Shown here piece after piece: positions 54,722 to 64,000 of a stretch of 64,000 bases of DNA. Location: assembly GCA_021323675.1 (NCBI GenBank), contig JAJPKP010000085.1, forward strand, positions 29,733 to 93,732, written 5' to 3'. Below the pieces are notes generated by a model that was given only the letters and a program-made list of their open reading frames with translations, ran no database searches and was not told where the DNA came from. How positions within the stretch are numbered: the first letter of the stretch is position 1; every line of letters begins with the position of its first letter. A program made the translations under genes and the position numbers. Origin of the DNA: Pseudomonadota bacterium (lineage in GTDB: Bacteria > Desulfobacterota > Binatia > Binatales > Binataceae).

Positions 54722-56640
54722 GACACAACCACCGTGCGGAACATCCCGGCCTCCATGTGGTAAAGCAAGTGGCAATGGTAAGCCCAGCTTCCCGGTGTAT
54801 CGGCGCTTATCAGGTAGCTCAGGCGCTCGCCCGGCTTGACGTTGATCGTATGCTTGTATGGCCGGAACTCGCCCTGACCGTTCTCGAGTTCGCTCCACAA
54901 ACCATGCAGATGGATCGGATGCTGCATCATCGTGTCGTTGATCAGGATGAATCGCACCCGTTCGCCGAGCCTGAGATGGATCGGCTCCGCAGCCGAGAAT
55001 TTCTCGCCGTTGAACCCCCATATGAAGCGTTCCATGTTGCCGGTCAGATGGAGCTCGATTTCGCGGTCGGGCGGACGCGGATCAACGCCGCGATATCGTG
55101 CGCGCAGATCCGCGTAGGTCAGCACGCGGCGTCCATTGTTGTTCAGGCCCGATCCGGGTTTGGCAAGGCGGTCGGTCGGCATCATCGCAACGTTGTCCAC
55201 CTGCGGCCCCGTGTGAATCGCAACCGAACTCGGCGGAGCGGGCGATGTGTAGACGGCGGGGGCCGGCGGTGGAGATGTGCTTCGGCTGGGCTGCGGAAAC
55301 GGCATTGCGTACGGTGCATTCGGCGCCGTCCCCGGCGCGACTGGCTGAACTCGCCCGGGCATCGCCATGCCTGGAGTGTGTGAATGATGATGGCCGCCCA
55401 TCTCTGACATAGGTTCCGCGCCCTGTTCAGAACCCTGGGGCTCCGCGTCCGGATGCATGCCCTGCATCTGGTGGCCGCCCGCCATATCTCCCATCCCCAT
55501 GTCGACCATCGTCAGCAACGGCCGCGGATCCATCGGGGGAACGGGCGCGCTCATGCCGATGCGTGGAGCGAGCGTGGCGCGCGCATATCCGGTACGGTCC
55601 ATCGACTGCGCAAAAATCGTGTACGCCGACGAGTCCGGCGGCTCCACGATTACGTCGTACGTCTCCGCGACGGAAATTCGGAACTCATCCACAGTGACCG
55701 GATCGACATCGTTTCCGTCGCTTTGCACCACCGTCATCGGCAGATTCGGAATCCGCACATCGAAGATCGTCATCGATGAGCCGTTGATAAATCTGAGCCG
55801 CACGCGCTCGCGCGGCTTGAACAGCGCCGTCCAGTTCGCGCCCGGCGCGCATCCGTTCACCAGATACGTGTAGGTCGCACCGCTCACATCCAGAAGATCG
55901 GTGGGCGACATGTTCATCCAGCCCCACATCAGGCGATCCGAGATGGTGGCGGCAACGCCCTTCTCGCGCATATCCGAGATGAACGTCCCGGCGGTTCGCT
56001 GATGGTAGTTGTAGTAGTCGCTCATCTGTTTGAGGTTGGTGTAGATCACGTCCGGGTCTTCATCGGTCCATTCCGAGAGCAAAACCACGTACTCGCGGTC
56101 GTACTCGATCGGATCCTTGTCGGACGGATCGATGATCAGCGATCCGTAGTGACCGGTCTGTTCCTGGAAGTGGCTATGGCTGTGGTACCAGTAGGTTCCG
56201 TTCTGGCGGACCGGAAATCGGTAAGTGAACGTTTCGCTCGGAGGAATTCCGGCAAAGCTCACCCCAGGGACGCCATCCATATCATGGGGAAGCCGGATGC
56301 CGTGCCAGTGAATCGAGGTCGGCTCGCGAAGCCGATTGGTGACGGCGATAGTTACCTCGTCGCCCTCGCGCCATCGCAGCGTCGGCCCCGGTACCAGTCC
56401 GTTGACCGCGGTCGCGCGCGAGGGACGTCCGGTGATGTTTACGGCAACATCCTCGATTGCGAGATCAAAATGATTTCCGGAAAGGACAGGCGCGGCCGCG
56501 GCCGGAACCGGCCATCGAAGAAGATCGAGACTCGCGATCGCGCTTCCTGCCAGGGCCCCGACAATGAACTGGCGGCGGCTTACTCCACGCTTGCATCCAT
56601 GCAGCGGTGGCGGCTTGTCGGAGGATCTTTTCAGTGGCAT
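54718..56640 (-). CDS. copA: copper resistance multicopper oxidase CopA
   Basis: 640 residues from ATG 56640. A twin-arginine signal (SRRQFIVGALAG) exports the folded enzyme. Copper ligands are visible: HWHGIRL near 100, HSHSHFQ near 140, HPIHLHG near 580 and YHCHLLYHMEAGM near the end, the type 1 Met being the last of these. A Met/His-rich region (GMGDMAGGHQMQGMHP, then GGHHHSHTPGMAMPG) near 370-420 is typical of PcoA/CopA and binds cuprous ions. It oxidises Cu(I) in the periplasm. Confidence 0.95.
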   Translation of the reverse strand: MPLKRSSDKPPPLHGCKRGVSRRQFIVGALAGSAIASLDLLRWPVPAAAAPVLSGNHFDLAIEDVAVNITGRPSRATAVNGLVPGPTLRWREGDEVTIAVTNRLREPTSIHWHGIRLPHDMDGVPGVSFAGIPPSETFTYRFPVRQNGTYWYHSHSHFQEQTGHYGSLIIDPSDKDPIEYDREYVVLLSEWTDEDPDVIYTNLKQMSDYYNYHQRTAGTFISDMREKGVAATISDRLMWGWMNMSPTDLLDVSGATYTYLVNGCAPGANWTALFKPRERVRLRFINGSSMTIFDVRIPNLPMTVVQSDGNDVDPVTVDEFRISVAETYDVIVEPPDSSAYTIFAQSMDRTGYARATLAPRIGMSAPVPPMDPRPLLTMVDMGMGDMAGGHQMQGMHPDAEPQGSEQGAEPMSEMGGHHHSHTPGMAMPGRVQPVAPGTAPNAPYAMPFPQPSRSTSPPPAPAVYTSPAPPSSVAIHTGPQVDNVAMMPTDRLAKPGSGLNNNGRRVLTYADLRARYRGVDPRPPDREIELHLTGNMERFIWGFNGEKFSAAEPIHLRLGERVRFILINDTMMQHPIHLHGLWSELENGQGEFRPYKHTINVKPGERLSYLISADTPGSWAYHCHLLYHMEAGMFRTVVVS

Positions 56641-56801
56641 CCAATAGACCCTTTCGCTGGCATTTCGCTGGCTCGAAACGCTCGGCTCCCTCACTTGCGC
56701 GGAAATATTAAAACGGCGCGGAGAGCGCTGGCAACGCGCATTCGCGCCTCACGCAGGAAAAGCGCTAGTTATTGGAAGACGAATGCACACGGAGGACACT
56801 C

Positions 56802-57203
56802 ATGATGACTTCGGAAGAGAAAAAGACCCTCGTGATCAAAACCTGGACGGCGTTTGGACAGGGCGACATCAAGACCGCTTTCGCCAACATGGACGATAAC
56901 GTGAGCTGGCTGGTCCCCGGCAATATGCCCAATGTGTCCGGCGTGAAAAAGGGCAAGGACGAGATACTCAAGTTCATGTCGGGAGTAGGCGCGGTGTTTC
57001 CGGAAGGAATCCGCAGCGAAATCCGCCGCACCTATTGCGATGGAGATACGGTGATTGTCGAACTCACCAATCGCGGCAAGGTCTCCAACGGCAAGAACTA
57101 CGAAAATGAATATTGCTTCGTATTCGAGCTGGAAAACGGCAAGGTCCGGCGCATCCGCGAGTACGTAGATACGCAGAAATTCGTGGACACCGTGATGAAA
57201 TAG
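56802..57203 (+). CDS. nuclear transport factor 2/SnoaL-like family protein
   Basis: 133 residues from ATG 56802 with GGAGG at ideal spacing. NTF2 fold: KKTLVIKTWTAFGQGDIKTAF helices, FANMDDNVSWLVPG, then GVKKGKDEILKFMSG and VRRIREYVDT strands. This family includes ketosteroid isomerase-like enzymes and ligand-binding proteins; no catalytic residues are decisive here. It is convergent with the ABC permease gene. Confidence 0.82.
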   Translation: MMTSEEKKTLVIKTWTAFGQGDIKTAFANMDDNVSWLVPGNMPNVSGVKKGKDEILKFMSGVGAVFPEGIRSEIRRTYCDGDTVIVELTNRGKVSNGKNYENEYCFVFELENGKVRRIREYVDTQKFVDTVMK

Positions 57204-57281
57204 ATGCGCGGCGGACGCCGCGGCCTCTCGATTCGATCTCCCACCGGGGGCCGCCGCCCCAATCCGAGCCCGACCGGCCCC

Positions 57282-58085
57282 TTAGCTGCCGGTCGAGGTG
57301 TAGTGGCGCTGGCCGAAGCGCCAGATTACAAGCGTGGCCGCGAAGAACGCGAAGCCGAACAGCGGACTTGCTCCGCAGAGCCAGGCGGGCACTCCTAGTG
57401 GATCGCGATGGCCGAGCAGGCGAACAATCGGAAAGTATCCGACGCACGCCAGCGGCACGACGAAGATCAGAAAGTCGCGGAACCATCGCCCGTAGATGTT
57501 AAGCGGGTACTGCGCCGCCTCGACCCCGCCGTAGGTGAGGGTGTTCGCAATCTCCAGGCTTTCGATCGCCCAGAACGAGAGGCTCGCCTGAAGGATGAAG
57601 ATTCCGGAGAACAAGGCTACGCCGCCCACGATGGTCGCGGACATCAGCGCAATGGCGGCAGGGTCAAACTGGACGTGCGCCAACCGCGTCGCAATCGCCA
57701 TCACCACCGCCGCCTGCGCCACCCGGCCCAACCGGTTGAGCCGCACTTCATAACCCAGGACCTGAAGGATGGAACTGCGCGGACGCAGCAGGATGCGATC
57801 GAAATTTCCGGTCCTCACGAACTCGGGGCCAAAAACGTCGAACCCTCGCGCGAGAGATTCGGAGAGCGAGAACGAGATGTTGATGACGGCATAAAACAGC
57901 GCGACTTCGCCGAACGTCCATCCTTCGATCTGCCCGAAGCGGCGGAACAGCGCCCATATGGCGATGAATTCGGCGAAGGTCACTATCGCCTGCTGAGAGG
58001 CAAGCATCAGGAACGACCCTGGAAACTGCATCTGGGCCCGCAGCGATGCGCCCGCGTACCGGCCGTAGAGGCGAAGCGCGCTCAT
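57282..58085 (-). CDS. ABC-2 type transporter permease (COG3694-like)
   Basis: 267 residues from ATG 58085, which overlaps the previous stop as ATGA. Six predicted membrane helices; SESLARGFDVFGPEFVRTGNFDRILLRP near 85 and ALFSGIFILQASLSFWAIESLEIANTLTYGG-type segments near 165 (here broken up) match the DUF990 family. With the ATPase at 58918 and the permease at 58082 it forms an exporter of unknown substrate. Confidence 0.88.
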   Translation of the reverse strand: MSALRLYGRYAGASLRAQMQFPGSFLMLASQQAIVTFAEFIAIWALFRRFGQIEGWTFGEVALFYAVINISFSLSESLARGFDVFGPEFVRTGNFDRILLRPRSSILQVLGYEVRLNRLGRVAQAAVVMAIATRLAHVQFDPAAIALMSATIVGGVALFSGIFILQASLSFWAIESLEIANTLTYGGVEAAQYPLNIYGRWFRDFLIFVVPLACVGYFPIVRLLGHRDPLGVPAWLCGASPLFGFAFFAATLVIWRFGQRHYTSTGS

Positions 58086-58921
58086 CCGCCCTGCACCTGC
58101 AAACGGCTCATCACACGACCCATCAGCCAATGGCCGGATGCTACCAGTACCGCCGTCCATGCGGCGGCGTGAAACAGCCCCTGCAACGCCATCGCGCCGG
58201 CCAGGTTCCCGACGTAGATCCGGAACGGAATATCCATCAATCCCGCGAACGGCTGCCAGAGTAGAAAGCGCTGCACCCGATCCGGATAGAAGGGCAGCGG
58301 GAGAATCACTCCGGAGAAGAACGCCGCGAGCTGCGAGACGAGCGCGCTGGGTCCGCGATCGGTCAGCATCACCACGATCAGGATGTTGACCAGCATCAGG
58401 ATTGCGCTGGAAAGCAGCACCGCGAAGATCATCGCAAATACGAACATCGCGGCAGCCTCGGTGCCTGCCGGCATTCGCAGTCGCCAGTCCGCCAGTCCCA
58501 GCGCGGGAACCAGCATCGTCGCGAACAGGAACATCAACACCGCGCGCGGCGCCATCCGCGCCGTCGTCCACGCCATCGCGCGCGCGTACCAGAAGAAATA
58601 GGTATCGAGCGGCCGCAACCGTTCGTACGACACGTTGCCGGTTTTGACCATCTCGGTGATTTCCGGATCGCCCCACCACGGCATCAGAGTGAGGAACGCC
58701 TGGCCGAGCCAGATATACGAAACGACCTGCGGCAAACTCAGAGGCTGGCGGCCGGATGCGCCGTGAAAGAACGCCGCAAACACCATCACCCTGATGAATC
58801 CCCACCAGCATTGCGTGGCGAACCCGGCCAACGCGGCCGCGCGATACTGCAGCATCAGCATGAACCGCATCGCGAACACCGAGCGGTAGGATCGAAGCGA
58901 TGCGGCCGCCGGGGCCATCAC
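58082..58921 (-). CDS. ABC-2 type transporter permease (COG4587-like)
   Basis: 279 residues. The ATG at 58921 overlaps the ATPase stop (ATGA), and its own stop overlaps the next start. About six membrane helices; VVSYIWLGQAFLTLMPWWGDPEI near 65 and FPDRVQRFLLWQPFAGLMDIP-like segments near 215 are typical of this family. It is the second membrane subunit of a three-gene exporter. Confidence 0.88.
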   Translation of the reverse strand: MMAPAAASLRSYRSVFAMRFMLMLQYRAAALAGFATQCWWGFIRVMVFAAFFHGASGRQPLSLPQVVSYIWLGQAFLTLMPWWGDPEITEMVKTGNVSYERLRPLDTYFFWYARAMAWTTARMAPRAVLMFLFATMLVPALGLADWRLRMPAGTEAAAMFVFAMIFAVLLSSAILMLVNILIVVMLTDRGPSALVSQLAAFFSGVILPLPFYPDRVQRFLLWQPFAGLMDIPFRIYVGNLAGAMALQGLFHAAAWTAVLVASGHWLMGRVMSRLQVQGG

Positions 58922-59910
58922 GCCTCGGCCGCGCCGTGAAGATCGTAAAAGCGGGAGATGACTTCTTCGATGCGCGGTTGCTCGACGTGAATGTCGAGAA
59001 GTTGGTGCTCCGACGTGATGCGGCTGATCAACTCTGGCACCGAGATGGCGTCGGGGTCGAATGACATCTCGATCGAATTGCCGTCGCGATGGCGAATCAC
59101 GGTGCCGGGAATCGCGAGCTCGGGCGCATCGCCCGGAAACTGCGCGAACAGGCGGCGTTCCGCGAAAACCTCGCGGCGCAGCACCGCGAACGGCTTGTCG
59201 GCCAGGATTTTTCCGTGCCCGATCACGATGACGCGTTCGGCCAGCGCCTCGATATCGTGCATATCGTGCGTGGTGAGAATGACGGTTACGCCGTGGTCGC
59301 GGTTGAGGCGCTTGACGAACTCGCGCACCGCGAGCTTCGAGGGCGCATCGAGCCCGATCGTCGGCTCATCGAGAAACAGAATCGACGGGCGATGGAGCAT
59401 CGCGGCGGCGATCTCGCATCGCATCCGCTGGCCGAGCGAGAGCTGCCGAACCGGCTGATCGAGCAGCCGCTCGAGCCGCATCAACCCGACCATCTCGTCG
59501 CGGGTACGCCGGTATTCCGCTTCCGGAACGTTGTAGATGTCGCGCAAGAGATTGAAGCCGTCGATCACAGGGAGATCCCACCACAATTGCGTGCGTTGCC
59601 CGAAAACCACGCCGATTCGCGCGACGTGGCGGATTCGATCACGCCACGGCGTGAGCCCGTCGACTTCGCATCGCCCGGACCGCGGTTCGAGAATTCCGGC
59701 GAGAATCTTGATGGTGGTCGACTTGCCGGCGCCGTTGGGCCCGATGAAGCCGAGCAGCTCGCCGCGCTCGAGCGAGAAGCTGACTTCGTTGAGCGCCTCG
59801 ACGACGCGATAGCGGCGCGCGAACAAACCCTTGAGGGCGCCCCATGCTCCGGGCTGCCGTTCAGACACGTGATACGTCTTCGACAGATTTTCAACGATAA
59901 TCTGCGGCAT
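58918..59910 (-). CDS. ABC transporter ATP-binding protein (COG4586-like)
   Basis: 330 residues. Walker A is GPNGAGKST near residue 58. The signature is LSLGQRMRCEIAAA near 158, Walker B is ILFLDEPTIGLD near 178 and the switch His is in TTHDMHD. A C-terminal ligand-like region of about 85 residues is present. First gene of an operon with two permeases, joined by two four-base overlaps. Probably a polysaccharide, lipid or drug exporter; the substrate is unknown. Confidence 0.92.
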   Translation of the reverse strand: MPQIIVENLSKTYHVSERQPGAWGALKGLFARRYRVVEALNEVSFSLERGELLGFIGPNGAGKSTTIKILAGILEPRSGRCEVDGLTPWRDRIRHVARIGVVFGQRTQLWWDLPVIDGFNLLRDIYNVPEAEYRRTRDEMVGLMRLERLLDQPVRQLSLGQRMRCEIAAAMLHRPSILFLDEPTIGLDAPSKLAVREFVKRLNRDHGVTVILTTHDMHDIEALAERVIVIGHGKILADKPFAVLRREVFAERRLFAQFPGDAPELAIPGTVIRHRDGNSIEMSFDPDAISVPELISRITSEHQLLDIHVEQPRIEEVISRFYDLHGAAEA

Positions 59911-60027
59911 ACGAACGCGAAACCCGAAATGATGTGGAAACCGGCGATACTAGTGAAGGGCTGCCGGTAAGTCAAATACGGTTCGGTTGTCGCGATTTTC
60001 GCGGGCGCATCCCGCCAATCGCGCTCC

Positions 60028-61521
60028 TCACCTCATCGTGGGCATCGTGAATTCGGCGCCGAATCCTTTTCCGCCCGGCCAGCGGGCGGTGATGGTCTTG
60101 AGCCTGGTGTAAAAGCGCACGCCTTCCATCCCGTGCATCGCGTGATCGCCGAAAATCGAATGTTTCCATCCGCCGAAGCTGTGAAACGCCATCGGAACCG
60201 GAATCGGAACGTTGACTCCTACCATCCCGGCCTGCACGCGGCCGGCAAACTCGCGCGCCGCCTGCCCGTTGTTGGTAAAGATCGACGCGCCGTTGCCGAA
60301 CTCGTGCTCGCTGACCATCTGGGTTGCGGCGGCAAGACTCGGCGTTCTCACCACTGACAGCACGGGACCGAAAATCTCCTCCCGGTAAATCTTCATGTCC
60401 GTGGTGACGTGATCGAAAAGGCATCCTCCGATGAAGAAACCGCCTTCGCATCCTTCGCCGCGAAAGCCGCGCCCGTCCACAACCAGTTTCGCGCCCTCCT
60501 CCACCCCCGTATCGACGTAGCCGCGCACGCGCTCCAGATGCTGGCGCGTTACAAGCGGTCCCATCTCGACGCCGGGCGCGGTTCCGGGCCCGATGCGCAG
60601 GTTTCGCACCCGCGACGCCAGGCGATCGACCAGCGGATCGGCGGCCGAACCGACCGCAACCGCGACCGAAATCGCCATGCATCGTTCGCCCGCCGAGCCG
60701 TACGCCGCTCCGATCAGCGCGTCGGCCGCCTGATCCAGGTCCGCGTCGGGCATGACCACGAGATGGTTCTTTGCTCCGCCGAGAGCCTGAACGCGCTTAC
60801 CGTTGGCGGCGGCGGTCGCGTAGATATAGCCGGCGATGGGAGTCGAACCGACGAAACTCACCGCGGCAACATCCGGATGAGCCAGCAGGGCATCGACCGC
60901 CGCCTTGTCCCCGTGAACGACGTTGAAAACGCCGTCGGGAAGACCGGCCTCCTTCAGCAACTCGGCGATGCGAACGGCGGCGGAAGGATCGCGTTCGGAG
61001 GGTTTGAGCACAAACGTGTTGCCGCATGCGATCGCAATCGGAAACATCCACATCGGCACCATCGCGGGAAAATTGAACGGCGTAATCCCAACGCATACGC
61101 CAAGCGGCTGCCGCATCGACCACGAGTCGATTCCGGTTCCGACCGATTCGCTGAATTCACCCTTGAGCAGGTGAGGAATTCCGCAAGCGAATTCGACCAC
61201 TTCAAGCCCGCGCGCCACCTCGCCGCGCGCGTCGCCGAGCACTTTGCCATGCTCGGAAGTTATGAGAGCCGCGAGCGCTTCGGCATCGCGCTCGATGAGG
61301 GTTTTGAATCGGAACATCACGCGCGCGCGGTTCAGCGGCGAAGTTCGCGACCATTCGGGAAATGCTTTCGCCGCGGCGGCAACGGCCAGGCCTGCCTCCG
61401 CCCGGCCGGCGAACGATACGCGGGCGGTGCATCTCCCGGTAGCGGGATTGAAGACTTCACCGAAGCGCGTCCCGTCACCGGCAACTCGCGCGCCTGCTAT
61501 GAAATGCGGAATTTCGTTCAT
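60028..61521 (-). CDS. mmsA: methylmalonate-semialdehyde dehydrogenase (CoA-acylating)
   Basis: 497 residues from ATG 61521. Aldehyde dehydrogenase fold with the MmsA pattern: [21 protein letters not shown] near 142, [10 protein letters not shown] near 172, [15 protein letters not shown] near 253, and the nucleophile Cys in [11 protein letters not shown] near 285. It converts methylmalonate semialdehyde to propionyl-CoA in valine and thymine breakdown. The APC permease gene lies 85 bases upstream on the same strand. Confidence 0.93.
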   Translation of the reverse strand: MNEIPHFIAGARVAGDGTRFGEVFNPATGRCTARVSFAGRAEAGLAVAAAAKAFPEWSRTSPLNRARVMFRFKTLIERDAEALAALITSEHGKVLGDARGEVARGLEVVEFACGIPHLLKGEFSESVGTGIDSWSMRQPLGVCVGITPFNFPAMVPMWMFPIAIACGNTFVLKPSERDPSAAVRIAELLKEAGLPDGVFNVVHGDKAAVDALLAHPDVAAVSFVGSTPIAGYIYATAAANGKRVQALGGAKNHLVVMPDADLDQAADALIGAAYGSAGERCMAISVAVAVGSAADPLVDRLASRVRNLRIGPGTAPGVEMGPLVTRQHLERVRGYVDTGVEEGAKLVVDGRGFRGEGCEGGFFIGGCLFDHVTTDMKIYREEIFGPVLSVVRTPSLAAATQMVSEHEFGNGASIFTNNGQAAREFAGRVQAGMVGVNVPIPVPMAFHSFGGWKHSIFGDHAMHGMEGVRFYTRLKTITARWPGGKGFGAEFTMPTMR

Positions 61522-61606
61522 GCGAACCACCTGCCCGGGTAGTATGAGACACAACCTAGCCCCTCGACCCGCTTCCTGAAAAGAAACGAGAGCAAGGTCC
61601 GCGCGG

Positions 61607-63052
61607 TCAGCCCTGGATCGATCGTTTGCGAGTCGCCAGCAGGTAGATCGGAACTCCGGACAGCACTATCAGGACACCCGGCCACGTGAACCGCGGCTTC
61701 ATCACCAGCAGGTCGATCATCAGCACGACCGCCGCGACGATGTATGCGGCCGGAACGAGAGGATATCCCCACGCGCGGTATGGGCGCGCGATCTCCGGAC
61801 GCGTGCGGCGCAGCAGAAACACGGCGCCAACCGTCAGCACGTAGAAAAAGAGTTGCGCGAAGATCACGTAGTCGAGCAGGTCCGAGTACGTCCCGCTGAT
61901 CGCCAGCACTGCGGCCCAGGCGCCCTGGATGCCGAGCGCGAAGGCGGGAACGCTCGCGGTATTGAGGCGGCTTGCGGCGGAAAAGAACACGCCGTCTTCC
62001 GCCATCGCGTAGATCACGCGCGCGCCGGTTAGAATCAATCCGTTCGCGCACCCGAAGGCCGAGATCATCACCAGGATCGCCGTTAGCGATGCGCCCGCAG
62101 CGCCCCACACCATCTCCATCGCCGCGGATGCGACGCGATCGCTGGCCGCATGAGCTATTCCGCGCGAAAAAACGTCGCTTGCTCCCGCGACTCCGGCGGC
62201 GGGAAGTTCGAACAGGTATGCAAGGTTGGTAAGCACGTATAGGAGGATGACGAGTGCGGTGCCGAAGGCGAGCGCCAGGGGCAAATCGCGGCGCGGATTA
62301 CGTATCTCCGAGGCCGCGAACGTCACCGACGCCCACGCATCCGCGGAGAACAGCCCGCCCACCATCGCCGATCCAAACATCGCAAGAAAGCCCTCGCTCG
62401 GGATGCCGCGGGTAAGGAAGGCTTGCATGCTCCCGAAGTTGATCCTGACCGCCGCCGGGTTTCGAAAAAACAGGCATCCCGCGGCGATAATCAGCAGGAG
62501 CGAGAGGACCTTGGCGCTGGTGAAGGAGTTCTGCACGATGCGACCGAGGTTGAGCCCGCGCAAATTGGCAAAGGTAAGGCACGCGATCACCAGGATCGCG
62601 CCGATCCTTTCGCCCGAAAGCCCGAAGTCGCCGACTCCCAGCCATACCTGCGAGCCGAGCACCGGCCAGAGCACCCCGAGAAATCGCGCGAATGCCACCG
62701 CGACGGCGGCAATCGTTCCGGTCTGGATGACGAGCAGCAGGGTCCATCCGAACAGAAAGGCCCACAGGCCGCCGTATGCCTCGCGCAGATAAACGTACTG
62801 CCCGCCCGCTTCCGGCATCATCGCGGCAAGCTCTCCGTACGCAAGCGCGCCCGCTATCGTCATCAAGCCGCTTACGATCCAGACGGCCAGCAGCGCTGCC
62901 GGCGAACCGGTGTGCCGCACGATATCGGCCGACACGATAAAGATGCCCGAGCCGATCATCGATCCCGCGACGAGAGTTATCGAATCGAACAGTCCGAGGC
63001 CCGGTTTGAGACCCTCGCGAGGAGATTCGATTCGCAGAGCGGGCTGCTCCAT
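61607..63052 (-). CDS. APC family amino acid permease
   Basis: 481 residues with about 12 membrane helices. The first helix holds the unwound GSMIGSGIF motif (near residue 32), the substrate site of LeuT-fold APC transporters. [14 protein letters not shown] near 80 and [13 protein letters not shown] near 370 are further family features. It imports an amino acid, perhaps a branched-chain one given mmsA on the same strand. The specificity is inferred only from that neighbour. Confidence 0.9.
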   Translation of the reverse strand: MEQPALRIESPREGLKPGLGLFDSITLVAGSMIGSGIFIVSADIVRHTGSPAALLAVWIVSGLMTIAGALAYGELAAMMPEAGGQYVYLREAYGGLWAFLFGWTLLLVIQTGTIAAVAVAFARFLGVLWPVLGSQVWLGVGDFGLSGERIGAILVIACLTFANLRGLNLGRIVQNSFTSAKVLSLLLIIAAGCLFFRNPAAVRINFGSMQAFLTRGIPSEGFLAMFGSAMVGGLFSADAWASVTFAASEIRNPRRDLPLALAFGTALVILLYVLTNLAYLFELPAAGVAGASDVFSRGIAHAASDRVASAAMEMVWGAAGASLTAILVMISAFGCANGLILTGARVIYAMAEDGVFFSAASRLNTASVPAFALGIQGAWAAVLAISGTYSDLLDYVIFAQLFFYVLTVGAVFLLRRTRPEIARPYRAWGYPLVPAAYIVAAVVLMIDLLVMKPRFTWPGVLIVLSGVPIYLLATRKRSIQG

Positions 63053-63164
63053 AAGGGCACCATCGTATCAGCATGCACAGGCCCGCCGCGATTGCGGGAT
63101 TTGATTTATCGCTGGCGCGGCCCTAGCAAAAAGGAAGGCGAGAAAAGCAGGAGGGTATGAATCT

Positions 63165-63665
63165 ATGGCGGCAAAGAAGAAGCTCGGTTCCGCGCGCGGA
63201 GCGGCCAGGAAAAGCGCGAAATCCTCCGTGGGCTTGTCGCAACTGGCTCAACTCCGCACGACGATCACTCAACTGCGTAAACGAGTCGAGGAAGAGGCGC
63301 GGGCTCGCAAACTCAACAGCCGGCTCATAGCCGAGGCACAGCGCGCACGAGAACAGGTGATGCGGCAGGTCGCGGCGTTGCGGGACCAGGGCAAGAAACT
63401 GGCCGACCAACTGCGCGGCGCCCTGGCCGATACCGAAAGGCGCAAGCAGGCCCGCGACGAAGCGCTCGCGATCGTCGCCGATCTGCGCGAGGAATTGTCG
63501 CGAAAGATGGAGGAACTGCGCGGCCAGACGGCGGAACTCGCCGATCTCGCCCGAAGATCCGCGGAGCGCGCACGAAGAATGATCGAGAGTGGAAATGAAG
63601 AGCCAGCCTCATCCGCTGAAACTGGTGAGAAGGCGGGCGACACCAAGCCGGATGACGCCGCCTGA
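63165..63665 (+). CDS. coiled-coil protein, function unknown
   Basis: 166 residues with an AGGAGGG site. A basic N-terminal 20 residues (Lys/Arg/Ser/Ala) is followed by continuous heptad-like helix from about 30 to 140 (QLRTTITQLRKRVEEEARAR, then EQVMRQVAALRDQGKKLADQ). The end is acidic. The basic head suggests nucleic-acid or membrane binding and the helix suggests dimerisation. No specific family is recognised. Confidence 0.7.
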   Translation: MAAKKKLGSARGAARKSAKSSVGLSQLAQLRTTITQLRKRVEEEARARKLNSRLIAEAQRAREQVMRQVAALRDQGKKLADQLRGALADTERRKQARDEALAIVADLREELSRKMEELRGQTAELADLARRSAERARRMIESGNEEPASSAETGEKAGDTKPDDAA

Positions 63666-63743
63666 CCTGCTTTTCTCCTTTAGGCGCTGCCAAACGGCCC
63701 GCGGAGCAAAGACAGGTCAGGAGGGTCGCACGAATTGGTTTTT

Positions 63744-63775
63744 CCGCGCGCCGCCCTGTTCGCGACGGCGCGCGG
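63744..63775. terminator. GC-rich hairpin between convergent genes
   Basis: CCGCGCGCCG (63744-63753) pairs with CGGCGCGCGG (63766-63775) over a 12-base loop. TTTTT lies on the left side in the plus strand and no U-tract follows on the right, so the direction of any terminator function is unclear. Confidence 0.35.
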
Positions 63776-63803
63776 ATTCCTGACCACAAACCGATTGTTT
63801 GCT

Positions 63804-63977
63804 TTACGGAGCAGCCGGGCTTGCGGCCGGGCTGGCTTCTGCCGGGCTGGCAGCAGCCGCGGGGCTCATTTCGCTGGAAGCAGACGCTTCCGGAGCAGAC
63901 GGAGCTGTTTCCTCTGACTTACTGCAGGCAGCCCCCAGGAACAACGCAACTAGTGCCAGAAGCAGGACTTTGCGCAT
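63804..63977 (-). CDS. small Ala/Pro/Ser-rich lipoprotein
   Basis: 57 residues from ATG 63977, which follows AAGGAGG at good spacing. Signal peptide (MRKVLLLALVALFLGAAC) has a clear lipobox LGAAC with Cys18 as the lipidated residue, followed by SKSEE. The rest is Ala/Ser/Pro/Glu-rich, ending in repeats such as SPAEASPAAS. It is probably anchored to the outer membrane. No function is recognised. Confidence 0.75.
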   Translation of the reverse strand: MRKVLLLALVALFLGAACSKSEETAPSAPEASASSEMSPAAAASPAEASPAASPAAP

Positions 63978-64000
63978 CGCTTCCTCCTTGAATTCCGTAC

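Noticed and set aside
57282..58811. A 509-codon minus-strand frame
   Set aside because: Its first half overlaps the ABC-2 permease gene at 58082-58921 in another frame. The real protein is the 267-residue permease starting at 58085.

Overview
The window is about 64 kb of GC-rich bacterial chromosome. It has a Gram-negative envelope gene set (lptA, lptC, kdsA, kdsB, hldE, murJ), an rpoN-hpf-ptsN-rapZ block, an RpoH-like sigma factor, a class I lysyl-tRNA synthetase and many acyl-CoA, SDR, amidase and CocE-type catabolic genes. This fits an uncultured, formerly 'deltaproteobacterial' soil lineage such as Binatota or a relative. The taxon is inferred from gene content only. No rRNA, tRNA, CRISPR array or insertion sequence was recognised.

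Layout. 1-9 kb: CocE/NonD hydrolase (cut by the window edge), exported beta-type protein, enoyl-CoA hydratase, 1-Cys peroxiredoxin, rpoZ, RpoH-like sigma factor, MoCF/CinA-like protein, a small exported protein, an ArsC-like thioredoxin-fold gene with an in-frame UGA at the catalytic position, and an amidase. 9-17 kb: catabolic island with a LysR regulator divergent from glutaryl-CoA dehydrogenase, three SDRs, a VOC protein, an HpaB-family flavoprotein and a truncated NmrA-like gene. 17-24 kb: a secreted Cys-rich protein and three tandem S53 (kumamolisin-like) proteases, one of them a pseudogene. 24-36 kb: hldE, murJ, hemW, class I lysS, a DHH phosphoesterase, HPr, metK-ahcY with a structured leader, and a VTT membrane protein. 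36-48 kb: an SDR, then a long minus-strand block: kdsB-pyrG-kdsA, lptC-lptA-rpoN-hpf-ptsN-rapZ, and a D,D-carboxypeptidase coupled to a 41-residue basic ORF. 48-64 kb: small exported proteins, a GT2 glycosyltransferase, two flavin reductases, an L,D-transpeptidase, an iron-type alcohol dehydrogenase, copA-copB, a COG4586/4587/3694-type ABC exporter operon, mmsA, an APC permease, a coiled-coil protein and a lipoprotein.

The most striking observation is at 7118-7468. Reading the UGA at 7151 as selenocysteine gives a full-length 116-residue ArsC/Spx-family protein with Sec in place of the catalytic Cys of a CxxC motif. A near-perfect hairpin of SECIS type lies at the expected distance (7168-7185). 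It is written in codons (AGA AGT TTC TTG) that are unusual for this GC-rich DNA. I read this as a probable selenoprotein. Proof needs Sec machinery (selA, selB, selC, selD) elsewhere in the genome.

Other points of note are a long imperfect hairpin in the metK-ahcY leader, a dispersed inverted-repeat family built around ATCTGCG/CCGCAGAT arms, the decaying protease array, an LptA with a very long Pro/Ala-rich insert and no lptB next to it, and two tiny Arg/Lys-rich ORFs placed directly behind larger genes.
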